DNA of 64,000 nucleotides from contig NZ_JAALJH010000016.1 of assembly GCF_011064615.1 (NCBI RefSeq), positions 1-64,000 of the forward strand, written 5' to 3'. The DNA comes from Aquisphaera insulae (lineage in GTDB: Bacteria; Planctomycetota; Planctomycetia; Isosphaerales; Isosphaeraceae). Shown here in pieces: positions 44,966 through 53,074 of the stretch (its first letter is position 1; every line of letters begins with the position of its first letter). A program made the position numbers and the translations under genes. The notes under the pieces are model-generated. The model did not search any database, was not told where the DNA came from, and saw nothing but the letters and a program-made list of their open reading frames with translations.

Positions 44966-45085
44966 GACCTTCCTTCCCGTCGACTCACTTCCTCTCCCTA
45001 TTATCTCCCTTTCTCTCTCCCCATGCTCTCCCTTTCTCTTACATCCTCTTCTCCGTGCCTCTGTGCCTCTGTGGTTGGTCCGGTC
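44966..45085. repeat. polypyrimidine tract ending in an 8-mer tandem repeat
   Basis: About 100 bases of almost pure C/T on the plus strand, then three copies of an 8-mer (TCTCCGTG, CCTCTGTG, CCTCTGTG at 45050-45073) followed by GTTGGTCC. It lies between two convergent genes. Short CTCTGTG-type tandem repeats are found scattered in many bacterial genomes; their function is unknown. Confidence 0.6.
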
Positions 45086-45086
45086 T

Positions 45087-46040
45087 TCAGTTCACCACGT
45101 TGATCGGCTTGCCGCGGAGGAACGCCTCCACGTTGGCCACGGTCGTCTCCATCAGTCTGCCGCGAGCCTCATCCGTGGCCCAGGCGATATGAGGGGTGAT
45201 CAGGCAATTCCGGGCCTTCAGGAGTGGATTGTCGGGGCGGATCGGCTCCTTCGAGACGACATCGAGCGCCGCGGCGCCGAGCTTGCCGGCGTTGAGCGCC
45301 TCCGCCAGGTCCTCCTCGACGATCAGTCCGCCACGGGCCGTATTGATGAGGAAAGCGCCGGGCTTGACCCCGGCCAGCCGGTCCCGGTTGATCAGGCCGG
45401 CCGTCTGCTCGGTCATCGGACAGTGCAGGCTGATCACGTCGGAGGCGGCGAATAGCTCGTCGAGGCCGCAGAATCGCAAGGCCTCCGTCGACTCGACCGT
45501 ACTGGTCGGGTCGAAGGCCAGGACCTTCATCCCGAATGCACTCGCCAGCTCGGCCGTCCGCCGGCCGATCCGGCCGTAGCCGACGATCCCCATCGTCTTG
45601 CCGGCCAGCTCGATCAGCCGGGTCTTGCGGAGCGAGAAATCGGGCTGGTCGGTCCACTCGCCGTCGCGTACGGCCTGGGCGTGGAGCGCCACGTGATGGC
45701 AGAGCTCGAGGAGCAGTGCGAAGACGTACTGGGCAACGGTCGGCGTCCCGTATACCGGGACGTTCGAGACCGGGATCCCGCGGTTCCGGGCGGCCTTCAG
45801 GTCCACGCAGTCGAAGCCCGTCGCCAGCACGGTGATGAACTTCAGATCGGGCAGGCCGGCAAGGGCTTCCTCCCGGATGGGCGTCTTGTTGGTCGCAACG
45901 ACGGTGGCGCCCGCGGCCCGTTCGAGGACCTGATCGGCGGTGCTCACGTCGTGGTAGATCACCTCGCCGAGACGCTCGAGCCCCGCCCAGGCGCCCCTCT
46001 CGGGGGCGAGAGTCCGGCCATCCAGGATGACGATCTTCAC
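45087..46040 (-). CDS. D-2-hydroxyacid dehydrogenase (hydroxypyruvate/glycerate type)
   Basis: 317 residues from the GTG at 46040, the normal size. The NAD-binding motif is GIVGYGRIGRRTAELA. The catalytic Arg lies in NTARGGLI, the Glu in the following helix region, and the His in ITPHIAWAT. It reduces a 2-keto acid (probably hydroxypyruvate or glyoxylate) to the D-hydroxy acid. No pathway genes are nearby. It is followed after 67 bases by the DCC-family gene, also on the minus strand but upstream in position. Confidence 0.92.
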   Translation of the reverse strand: MKIVILDGRTLAPERGAWAGLERLGEVIYHDVSTADQVLERAAGATVVATNKTPIREEALAGLPDLKFITVLATGFDCVDLKAARNRGIPVSNVPVYGTPTVAQYVFALLLELCHHVALHAQAVRDGEWTDQPDFSLRKTRLIELAGKTMGIVGYGRIGRRTAELASAFGMKVLAFDPTSTVESTEALRFCGLDELFAASDVISLHCPMTEQTAGLINRDRLAGVKPGAFLINTARGGLIVEEDLAEALNAGKLGAAALDVVSKEPIRPDNPLLKARNCLITPHIAWATDEARGRLMETTVANVEAFLRGKPINVVN

Positions 46041-46107
46041 GGTACGGAATCCTCCGGGAGCCTTGGAGCGGAGGGGGGAGCGTATGATCCCCCCGATATC
46101 CGGGCCA

Positions 46108-46575
46108 TTATGATGCATCCCGCCCGGCCTTGGGATTCCGAACCGGCTGAATCGCTCGGACGCAGGCCGCTTCGCCGACCTGGTGCAGGGTCCCGGCGAT
46201 CTCGGCCTCACTGGCGAGGCGGAGCCAGCGGGAGACGCTGGCCCGCCGCCGCGAGAGGAGCGCGAAGCCCTGCCGGGCTAGCGGCAAGAGCAGGGGGTGG
46301 GCCAGCCGGTTGCTCCACTCGCGGTAATCCTCCAGGGCGAAGAGGCACATGATCCAGGCGCTCCCCTCGCGATAGACGGCGCCGTCGTCGCTGACGACGA
46401 CGAGCTCGTCAGGGTCCTCATCGGGCGGCGTCAGGCCCGGGAAGAGGCGCGCCGCCAGGGGGGAGCCCGCCGGGATGAACGTGAGGGGGATGATCGCCGG
46501 CTGCGAAGCCAGCCAGCGGCGGGCCCAGCTACACAGCCCGCATCGCGAGTCGTAGAGGACGAAGAGCTTTTCCAT
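46108..46575 (-). CDS. DCC family thiol-disulfide oxidoreductase-like protein (DUF393)
   Basis: 155 residues. The family motif DSRCGLC (Cys-x-x-Cys after an Asp) is at residues 9-15 of a thioredoxin-like fold. GGAGG lies upstream of the ATG. It is 23 bases from the membrane-protein gene on the same strand. Redox activity is likely but the partner is unknown. Confidence 0.85.
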   Translation of the reverse strand: MEKLFVLYDSRCGLCSWARRWLASQPAIIPLTFIPAGSPLAARLFPGLTPPDEDPDELVVVSDDGAVYREGSAWIMCLFALEDYREWSNRLAHPLLLPLARQGFALLSRRRASVSRWLRLASEAEIAGTLHQVGEAACVRAIQPVRNPKAGRDAS

Positions 46576-46598
46576 GGGAGGGCCTCCGGTTTAGGCAT

Positions 46599-47009
46599 TC
46601 ATTCCGCCGCCCACGTCCCGACAGGGGTGACGAACTGCTCCGGCGAGACCGGCGGCTTCTGGCTCCGAAGCAGGGCCTTGCGGCGCATTCGGGCGAAAAC
46701 ATAGAGGTTGAAGAAATGCATCCCGCCCAGGACCAGGAGCACCAGGCCGACCTTGGTGCTGATCACCTCGATGCTCTCCGCGAGGTCATGCGGCTGGGTG
46801 CCATACCGGAGCGCCAGGGCGACGTAGCCCACGTTGATCAGGTAAAATCCCACGACCAGCAGGTTGTTGACGGCGTCGGCGAGCGCCTCGTTGTGGCCGA
46901 AGGTGTCGGACAGGAAGACCCGGCCGTTGCGGGCCAGGGTCCTCGCCACCCAGATGGTCGTCGCGACGCTCAGGAACAGGTAGGTGAGATGGGCATAGAC
47001 CGTGTACAT
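46599..47009 (-). CDS. small multi-pass membrane protein
   Basis: 136 residues from the ATG at 47009, set by AGGAG about six to seven bases upstream. Three membrane helices are evident (YTVYAHLTYLFLSVATTIWV, LVVGFYLINVGYVALAL and VGLVLLVLGGMHFFNLYVFA), followed by a basic tail. I do not recognise a family. It forms an operon with the DCC-family gene, so a membrane redox or transport partner role is possible. Confidence 0.75.
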   Translation of the reverse strand: MYTVYAHLTYLFLSVATTIWVARTLARNGRVFLSDTFGHNEALADAVNNLLVVGFYLINVGYVALALRYGTQPHDLAESIEVISTKVGLVLLVLGGMHFFNLYVFARMRRKALLRSQKPPVSPEQFVTPVGTWAAE

Positions 47010-47139
47010 GGCAATCTCCTCTTGGTGACGATGGACCGGCGGAGCCCGCGGCTCCTCGTGGAGTGAACCGCGGGGATTCTCGGGGATTAACGGCAACCGT
47101 GACGATTTTCCCCGCCAGCGAGTCGGAGCCAGATCGGGC

Positions 47140-47781
47140 ATGTGGCCGGACGAGGAAGAGACGCAACGGTTGCTCGACCAGGTGGAGCGAGGCGCGCCGG
47201 GGGCCGCGGACGAGCTCTGGGAACGGCATCGGCCCGCCCTTCGGAGGATGATCGGCGTCCGGCTCGACCGGGCGCTCGGCCGTCGGCTGGATGCCAGCGA
47301 CGTCGTGCAGGACGTCCTGCTCAAGGCCAGCCGGAGGCTCGATGATTACCTCCGCGATCCGGCGATGCCCTTCCATCTCTGGCTCCGATCCCTCGCCCGC
47401 GATAACGTGATCGACGCCCACCGTCGGCATCGCGCGGCCGGTCGGCGAAGCCTCGATCGGGAGCAGCCGCTCGCGCCGCGGGGCGGCCCGGGATCGGATT
47501 CCGTCGGCTCGACATTCGACCTCGCGGCCCGGATCCGCGACGACGCCCCGACCCCGGCCGCGCAGGCCATGCTCGAGGAGCTGAAGGGCCGCTTCCGCGA
47601 GGCGCTGGCATGCCTGGACGAGCCCGATCGCGAGGTCGTCCTGCTCCGTCACTTCGAGCAGCTCACGAACTCCGAGGCCGCCCGGGCCCTGGGGCTCAGC
47701 GAGGCCGCGGCCGGCATGCGACACCTGCGGGCGCTCCGACGACTGCGAGCGATCCTCGGCGACGACTCGTCGCGTCCATGA
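47140..47781 (+). CDS. ECF-type RNA polymerase sigma factor linked to a Ser/Thr kinase
   Basis: 213 residues, within the range of ECF factors. Region 2 (LDASDVVQDVLLKASRRLDD, then FHLWLRSLARDNVIDAHRRH) and region 4 (LDEPDREVVLLRHFEQLTNS, then AARALGLSEAAAGMRHLRAL) are clear. The Hanks-type kinase gene begins 27 bases later, so kinase-controlled activity is likely, as described for ECF groups that sit next to such kinases in planctomycetes. It starts 130 bases from the divergent small membrane gene. Confidence 0.9.
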   Translation: MWPDEEETQRLLDQVERGAPGAADELWERHRPALRRMIGVRLDRALGRRLDASDVVQDVLLKASRRLDDYLRDPAMPFHLWLRSLARDNVIDAHRRHRAAGRRSLDREQPLAPRGGPGSDSVGSTFDLAARIRDDAPTPAAQAMLEELKGRFREALACLDEPDREVVLLRHFEQLTNSEAARALGLSEAAAGMRHLRALRRLRAILGDDSSRP

Positions 47782-47808
47782 AACTCCTCGGTCTCCCACG
47801 GTGCGCCG

Positions 47809-49485
47809 ATGCCTGAAGCCCGGAACGACGCTCACGACCCCCGCGACGAGGACGACGCTTGCCTGGTCCGCCTGGTCGAGGGGCTGACGGCGTCCCTCAG
47901 GCGGGGAGAAGTCCCGGATGTCGAGTCCCTCGCCCAGGATAACCCTCGGGTCGGGGACGAGCTGATTTCCCTCTGGGAGACGATCCGCCTCGCCGAGCGG
48001 CTCTCCGCGGCCGATGAAGAGCCGCTTCCCCGACCCTTCCCGCTCGCGGCAGAGACGGACGAACCGGCTCCGGACCGCGGCGTCGAGTTCGGCGACTACG
48101 TCCTCCTCCGGGAGCTCGGTCGAGGGGGCATGGGAATCGTCCACCTGGCACGCGAGACGGACCGGGACCGCCTGGTCGCGCTCAAGAGGCTGATCGGCGG
48201 GCCTGGTGCCTCCTCGACGGACCTGGAGCGATTCCGGGTCGAGTCCTCGGCCGCGGCTCGACTGGCCCATCCCCACATCGTGCCCGTCCTCCGCGTCGGC
48301 GAGCACGACGGCCAGCCCTTCTTCACCATGCCCTATGTGGACGGGACCACGCTCTCCCGGCGGCTGGTGGAGGGGCCGCTAACCGGCCTCGAGGCCGCCC
48401 GGTTGCTCGTCCCCATCTGCCGGGCGGTCCACCACGCCCACGGCCGCGGGGTGCTCCATCGCGATCTCAAGCCGTCCAACATCCTGATCGACCGGTCGGG
48501 TCATCCTTACGTCGGCGACTTCGGGCTGGCGAAGCGGATCGACGCCGGGCGCGACGCGTCGCTGACGCCGACCGGCACCCACGTGGGGACGCCCTCGTAC
48601 ATGCCGCCGGAGCAGGCCCGCGGCTCGTCCCGGCGCCAGCCCTTGACCGCGTCGCTCGACGTCTACAGCCTCGGAGCGATCCTCTATCACATGATCACGG
48701 GTCGACCGCCGTTCCAGGGGGCGGGGCCGGTGGAGACCCTGCTCCTGGTCCTCGAGCAGGACCCCGTGCCGCCGCGGGTGCTGAATCCGCGGGTCAGCCC
48801 GGACCTGGAGATGATCGTGCTGCGCTGCCTGCAGAAACAGCCCGAGATGCGGTACGCGAGCGCCGGGGCCCTGGCGGACGACCTCGAATCTTACCTCCGC
48901 GGCGAGCCCGTCTCGGCCCGCTCGACGAGCCTTCGGTCCCTGGCCTCCCGGCTCCTGGGAGAAAGCCACAATGCGTCGGTCCTGGAGAACTGGGGCCAGC
49001 TCTGGATCTATCACAGCATCGCGCTGATCGTCTTCTTCGCGGCGACCAACGCCATGCACCTGGCCGGAGTCGTCTCGCGCTGGCCTTACGTCGCCCTCTT
49101 CACGATTGGCCTGGGGGCCTGGGCGGCGATCTTCTGGGGCCTCCGCCGCCGGGGCGGTCCGATCAGTTTCGTGGAGCGTCAGCTCGTCCACGTCTGGGGA
49201 TCGGGGATCGTCGCCATCAATCTCGTGTTCCTGGTCGAGACGCTGCTGGGCGTCCCGGTCCTCTCGCTCTTCCCGATGGTGGCCGTGACCAACAGCATGC
49301 TCTTCATGGTCAAGGCCGGCATCCTCTCCGGCGTCTACTACCTCCAGGCCGCGGCGCTCATCCTGTCGATCTTCCCGATCGTCTGGTTCCCGCGGTTTGG
49401 GCCGATGATCTTCGGCGTGGTGGCTGCCGCGTGTTTCTGGATCACGGGAATGAAGTACCGCTTGCGACGACGGCAAGGGGCCTGA
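47809..49485 (+). CDS. Hanks-type Ser/Thr protein kinase with C-terminal membrane helices
   Basis: 558 residues. The kinase domain (about residues 85-360) has the glycine loop ELGRGGMGIVHLA, the catalytic HRDLKPSNIL, DFGLAK and a glycine-rich activation segment with GTPSYMPPEQ. After it, about six hydrophobic helices run to the C-terminus, ending in a short basic tail. The N-terminus has no membrane helix, so the kinase faces the cytoplasm and is anchored by the C-terminal part. It follows the ECF sigma factor by 27 bases and is convergent with the histidine kinase. Confidence 0.93.
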   Translation: MPEARNDAHDPRDEDDACLVRLVEGLTASLRRGEVPDVESLAQDNPRVGDELISLWETIRLAERLSAADEEPLPRPFPLAAETDEPAPDRGVEFGDYVLLRELGRGGMGIVHLARETDRDRLVALKRLIGGPGASSTDLERFRVESSAAARLAHPHIVPVLRVGEHDGQPFFTMPYVDGTTLSRRLVEGPLTGLEAARLLVPICRAVHHAHGRGVLHRDLKPSNILIDRSGHPYVGDFGLAKRIDAGRDASLTPTGTHVGTPSYMPPEQARGSSRRQPLTASLDVYSLGAILYHMITGRPPFQGAGPVETLLLVLEQDPVPPRVLNPRVSPDLEMIVLRCLQKQPEMRYASAGALADDLESYLRGEPVSARSTSLRSLASRLLGESHNASVLENWGQLWIYHSIALIVFFAATNAMHLAGVVSRWPYVALFTIGLGAWAAIFWGLRRRGGPISFVERQLVHVWGSGIVAINLVFLVETLLGVPVLSLFPMVAVTNSMLFMVKAGILSGVYYLQAAALILSIFPIVWFPRFGPMIFGVVAAACFWITGMKYRLRRRQGA

Positions 49486-49499
49486 TTCCAAGGAATCAG
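49482..49499. terminator. palindrome spanning both stop codons of convergent genes
   Basis: CTGATTCC-AA-GGAATCAG: 8-base arms that contain the TGA stop of the kinase gene (49483-49485) and the TCA/TGA stop of the histidine kinase (49496-49498). It could end both transcripts, but there is no T-run. Confidence 0.4.
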
Positions 49500-52117
49500 T
49501 GCAGTTCGCCAGGCTTGCGGGCGAGGGCTTCACGCAGCTCATCCAGGTTCACCGGCTTGACCAGGTGGCGGTCGAATCCGGCCTGATGGGATCGCTCGCG
49601 GTCCTGCTCCTGACCCCAGCCGGAGAGGGCGAGTAGACGGGTGCGCCCGAGGTTGGCGTCGGCGCGGAACCGCCGGGCGAGCTCGAGGCCGTCCATCACG
49701 GGCATGCCGATGTCCAGGATCGCGATCTCGGGGCGAAAGTCCCGGGCGATGTCCAGGGCCGTGGGGCCGTCATGGGCAACCCGGACATCGTGCCCGTCCA
49801 TCGCCTCGAGCAGGCGGGCCAGGCTGATCCCCGCGTCACGGTTGTCGTCAACCACGAGGATCCGCCGGCGGCCGTCGGTCGGTTCGGTCGCGACCGCCGC
49901 CGGCTCACGGGGAGGGTCGCCCTTGATGCGATCCGACCGGACCGGTGCGAGGGGGAGGGTCAGGAGGAACTCGCTCCCGCGGCCGGCGCCTTCGCTCCGA
50001 GCCTCGATGGTCCCCCCGTGTAGCTCGGCCAGACTCTTCACCAGGCAGAGTCCGATGCCGAGCCCCCCCTGCGCGACGCCTCGCGGAGCCTCGGCGCGGT
50101 AGAACATCTCGAAGATATTCGGCAGGATCTCCTCCGGGATGCCGACCCCCGTATCGGCGACCCGGATGGCCACCTCGCCGCCCCGGACTTCCGCCTTCAG
50201 TGCGACCCGGCCGCCGGCGCCGGTGTACTTGATGGCGTTATCCAGGAGGTTCCAGAGGATCTGCCCGATCCGTTCGGGATCGACGTTCACCAGGATCGGG
50301 CGGCGCGGGAGCGAGACGGAGACGCCGGTCTGCCACTCCCGATCCGAGCCCGTGGCCGCCTCGACGGCCCCCTCGATGATCGGACGAAGGTCCGCGACCT
50401 GACGCCTCAGGACGATCCGGCCCCGCGTCAGCCGGGAGACATCGACCAGGTCCTCCACCAGCCGAGCGAGATGAGAGACCATCCGCATCGCCAGCGATCG
50501 CTCGGCGTCGAGGTCGATCCCCGGGCTGCCCATCAACATGAGGGCGTTGTGGATCGGAGCCAGCGGGTTGCGAAGCTCATGCGCCAGGATGGCGAGAAAC
50601 TCGTCCTTGCGACGATCGGCCAGCTCAATGCGCGCGACGAGGCGGGCATTCTCCAGGGCCTTCGCGGCGCGGTCCGACACGTCGAGGGCCAGCCGCAAGT
50701 CGACGTCGTCGTATGGCCTGCGCGACTCCGTCGCCAGGAACGTCATCACGCCAAGCGGCCCCTCCCGACCGCGCAGGGGAACCGCGATCGAGGAACGCAA
50801 GCCGAGCCGCCGGATGTCGCCGAGGGCCGCTTCGCGCCCGGCTGGGTCGATTCCCGCGAGGTCGACGACCGCCGCGAGCCGGTCCTCGTCGACTTCGTCG
50901 ACAAGCTCCGGCTGGCCGGTTCGGAGGACCCGCATCGTACCCGCGATCGCTTCCGGGCCGATGCCAGACCGGCCATGGAACTCGTCCGCCATCCTGGCCC
51001 GTCGCGGCTCCGAGTGAACCACCGCGATTCGCGTCGGGGGGGTGCCCTGGTCGCGCACGTGGACGATGCACCAGTCCGCGAAATCAGGCACCGACAGCCG
51101 CGCAATCTCTCGGAGCGCCTCCGATTCCTCGTGCATGTTCGCGAGTGCCGCACCCACCGCCGCGAGGAATCGCACCCCGCGCTCGGCCCGCCGTCGGTCG
51201 TCGATATCCAGGGCGCTGCCGAATCGAAGCACGACCCTGCCGGAGCCGTCGCCGAGGATGGATCGTCCCTGGAACCAGCGATAGATGCCAGCGGCGTCGC
51301 GAAGTCGGTACTCCGCGTTGAACTCGGCCCCGCTGGCCTCGCTTCGAGCGAGTGCGGCCTCCACCCGGCCGAGGTCATCCGGGTGGATGACCTCCTTCCA
51401 GGCGTCGGCGAGTGTCTCCTCCTCCGAGGTCCGTCCTGTGTATTCGGCCCACCGGCGATTCGTGAACTCGACCTTGCTTCCCCGGCAGATCCAAACGATC
51501 TGCGGCATGGACTGGGCCAGGCCGCGAAACAGCTCCACCTTCTCCTCCGCGACCCTCCTGCGCTCCACCTCGTCACTGGTCCGTCGCTGTTCTCCCTCGA
51601 AGAGCCGCAGACTCACCGCGGCGCGCGACTGGGAGGTGCGAAGGCCGCCGCCGACCAGGGTCGCGACCAGCCCCATGGCCACCGACGCGCCGTCCACCAG
51701 GCCCGCGGGTCGCGTCCCGCTCCCCGCCCCTTTCTCGAGCGGAGCGACGACCAGGGGGACCGCAGCCAGGCTGAGGATCAGGGCCGCGAACGAAGCCCCC
51801 ATGCCGCCCAGCCAGGCCGCGATGATGAGCGCGAAGAAGAAGGGCATGAAGGGGAACTGGGACCCGAGGGCGGGCCCCATGACGACGCGAGCGGACGCGG
51901 CCAGCACCACCAGGATCGCGGCGCCGCCGTAGCTCGAGATCGGCTGCAGGGAAGGTGGGGTGAGGCCTGCGAGCGAATTACGCAAGGAACCGAACGACGG
52001 AAGCAGGCCCGCCAGCGGCCCGGGCCCGTGCGGGGGAGGGGGGGCCGCACGCTCGTGCGCAAACCGGTGCGCGGTGGGCGGCAAGTCTTCCTCGGAGGGC
52101 TCGGCTCCCTGGCCCAT
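49496..52117 (-). CDS. hybrid sensor histidine kinase (DUF4118-like, PAS, GAF, HisKA, HATPase, receiver)
   Basis: 873 residues from the ATG at 52117; an upstream in-frame start is possible. Pro-rich and hydrophobic segments at the N-terminus (about four membrane helices) suggest a DUF4118-type membrane region. There follow a PAS domain (FRGLAQSMPQIVWICRG), a GAF domain, the H-box ILAHELRNPLAP, a HATPase (NAIKYTGAGG, VADTGVGIPEE), and a C-terminal receiver with phospho-acceptor Asp in AILDIGMPVMDG. No response-regulator gene follows, so the receiver may hand phosphate to a distant histidine phosphotransfer protein. Confidence 0.93.
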   Translation of the reverse strand: MGQGAEPSEEDLPPTAHRFAHERAAPPPPHGPGPLAGLLPSFGSLRNSLAGLTPPSLQPISSYGGAAILVVLAASARVVMGPALGSQFPFMPFFFALIIAAWLGGMGASFAALILSLAAVPLVVAPLEKGAGSGTRPAGLVDGASVAMGLVATLVGGGLRTSQSRAAVSLRLFEGEQRRTSDEVERRRVAEEKVELFRGLAQSMPQIVWICRGSKVEFTNRRWAEYTGRTSEEETLADAWKEVIHPDDLGRVEAALARSEASGAEFNAEYRLRDAAGIYRWFQGRSILGDGSGRVVLRFGSALDIDDRRRAERGVRFLAAVGAALANMHEESEALREIARLSVPDFADWCIVHVRDQGTPPTRIAVVHSEPRRARMADEFHGRSGIGPEAIAGTMRVLRTGQPELVDEVDEDRLAAVVDLAGIDPAGREAALGDIRRLGLRSSIAVPLRGREGPLGVMTFLATESRRPYDDVDLRLALDVSDRAAKALENARLVARIELADRRKDEFLAILAHELRNPLAPIHNALMLMGSPGIDLDAERSLAMRMVSHLARLVEDLVDVSRLTRGRIVLRRQVADLRPIIEGAVEAATGSDREWQTGVSVSLPRRPILVNVDPERIGQILWNLLDNAIKYTGAGGRVALKAEVRGGEVAIRVADTGVGIPEEILPNIFEMFYRAEAPRGVAQGGLGIGLCLVKSLAELHGGTIEARSEGAGRGSEFLLTLPLAPVRSDRIKGDPPREPAAVATEPTDGRRRILVVDDNRDAGISLARLLEAMDGHDVRVAHDGPTALDIARDFRPEIAILDIGMPVMDGLELARRFRADANLGRTRLLALSGWGQEQDRERSHQAGFDRHLVKPVNLDELREALARKPGELH

Positions 52118-52312
52118 CTCGCTCGCCCTGGAGGGTGCGAAGGTCCGCACGCCTGCAACGGACGCCTCCTCGCTCCGGCGGCGGCCGAAGCCGCCCGCGG
52201 AGGAACGCCCCGGGTGAGACCGGGCCTTGCCGAACCGCAACCGGGGTGGATATCACGAGGTTCCCCGATGCAAGCCGTATGCCACGTGAGTGATAGGGGC
52301 TCGGGTCCTCGA

Positions 52313-53017
52313 TCAGTCGGAATCCGCCGATGACGGGCCGTCCCCGATGATCCCCGGCGGGACCGAGGCCAGATCCTCCGCCGTCCAATCGGCCCCGGCC
52401 GCGGTGAGCACGTCGGCCGCGAACGAGGTCGTCAGTCCGAGGCAGAGTGAACCGGCCGCCTTCGCCGCCTGGACTCCCGAGACGGCATCCTCCACGACCA
52501 GGCACGATGCCGGATCCAGCCCGAGACGTCGGGCCGCCTCCTGGAATATATCCGGGGCCGGCTTCTTCCGGACGATATCCTCGCCCACGACCACCGCCTC
52601 GAACGTCCCGGGAGGGAGGCCGAGGACCCCGAGGTTCCCCTCCACCTTCATCCGGTCGGCGCTCGAGGCGACCGCCAGCCTGAGCCCTCGATCGCGACAG
52701 CGGCCGACGAAGGCCGCCACGCCCGGGAGCGGCTCGAGCCGGCCACGGATCAGGTCGAGGTAGATCTCGTAGGTCCGGACCTTGTCCGCGGGCATGTCCA
52801 GCGACACGCCCCGGGCCTCCGCCACGCCGCCCAGGAAGCGATCCTCGCCCATGCCGATGAACGGCCGGAACTCCTTCGCGTGGACCGCCACGCCCTTCTC
52901 CGCGAACATCGCCACAGCCGCCCCGGCGATGAACGGCTCCGATTCCACTAGCACGCCATCCATGTCGAAGATCACGCCTCTGATCGCCCCTGCTGGGGCG
53001 TTCGGCTTTCCCACCAC
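52313..53017 (-). CDS. HAD-family phosphatase (beta-phosphoglucomutase-like)
   Basis: 234 residues from the GTG at 53017, preceded by GGGGG; a GTG at 53059 would add 14 unusual basic residues. The HAD motifs are GVIFDMDGVLVESE (nucleophile and acid Asp), ASSADR, the Lys region KKPAPDIF, and VVEDAVSGVQAA. It could be beta-phosphoglucomutase or a related sugar-phosphate phosphatase. It follows the esterase by 57 bases on the same strand. Confidence 0.88.
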   Translation of the reverse strand: MVGKPNAPAGAIRGVIFDMDGVLVESEPFIAGAAVAMFAEKGVAVHAKEFRPFIGMGEDRFLGGVAEARGVSLDMPADKVRTYEIYLDLIRGRLEPLPGVAAFVGRCRDRGLRLAVASSADRMKVEGNLGVLGLPPGTFEAVVVGEDIVRKKPAPDIFQEAARRLGLDPASCLVVEDAVSGVQAAKAAGSLCLGLTTSFAADVLTAAGADWTAEDLASVPPGIIGDGPSSADSD

Positions 53018-53074
53018 AGTACACCCCCGTCGCCGTCTCGATGTTCGCGGATCGTCCACGCGGGCCCGCGGCGG

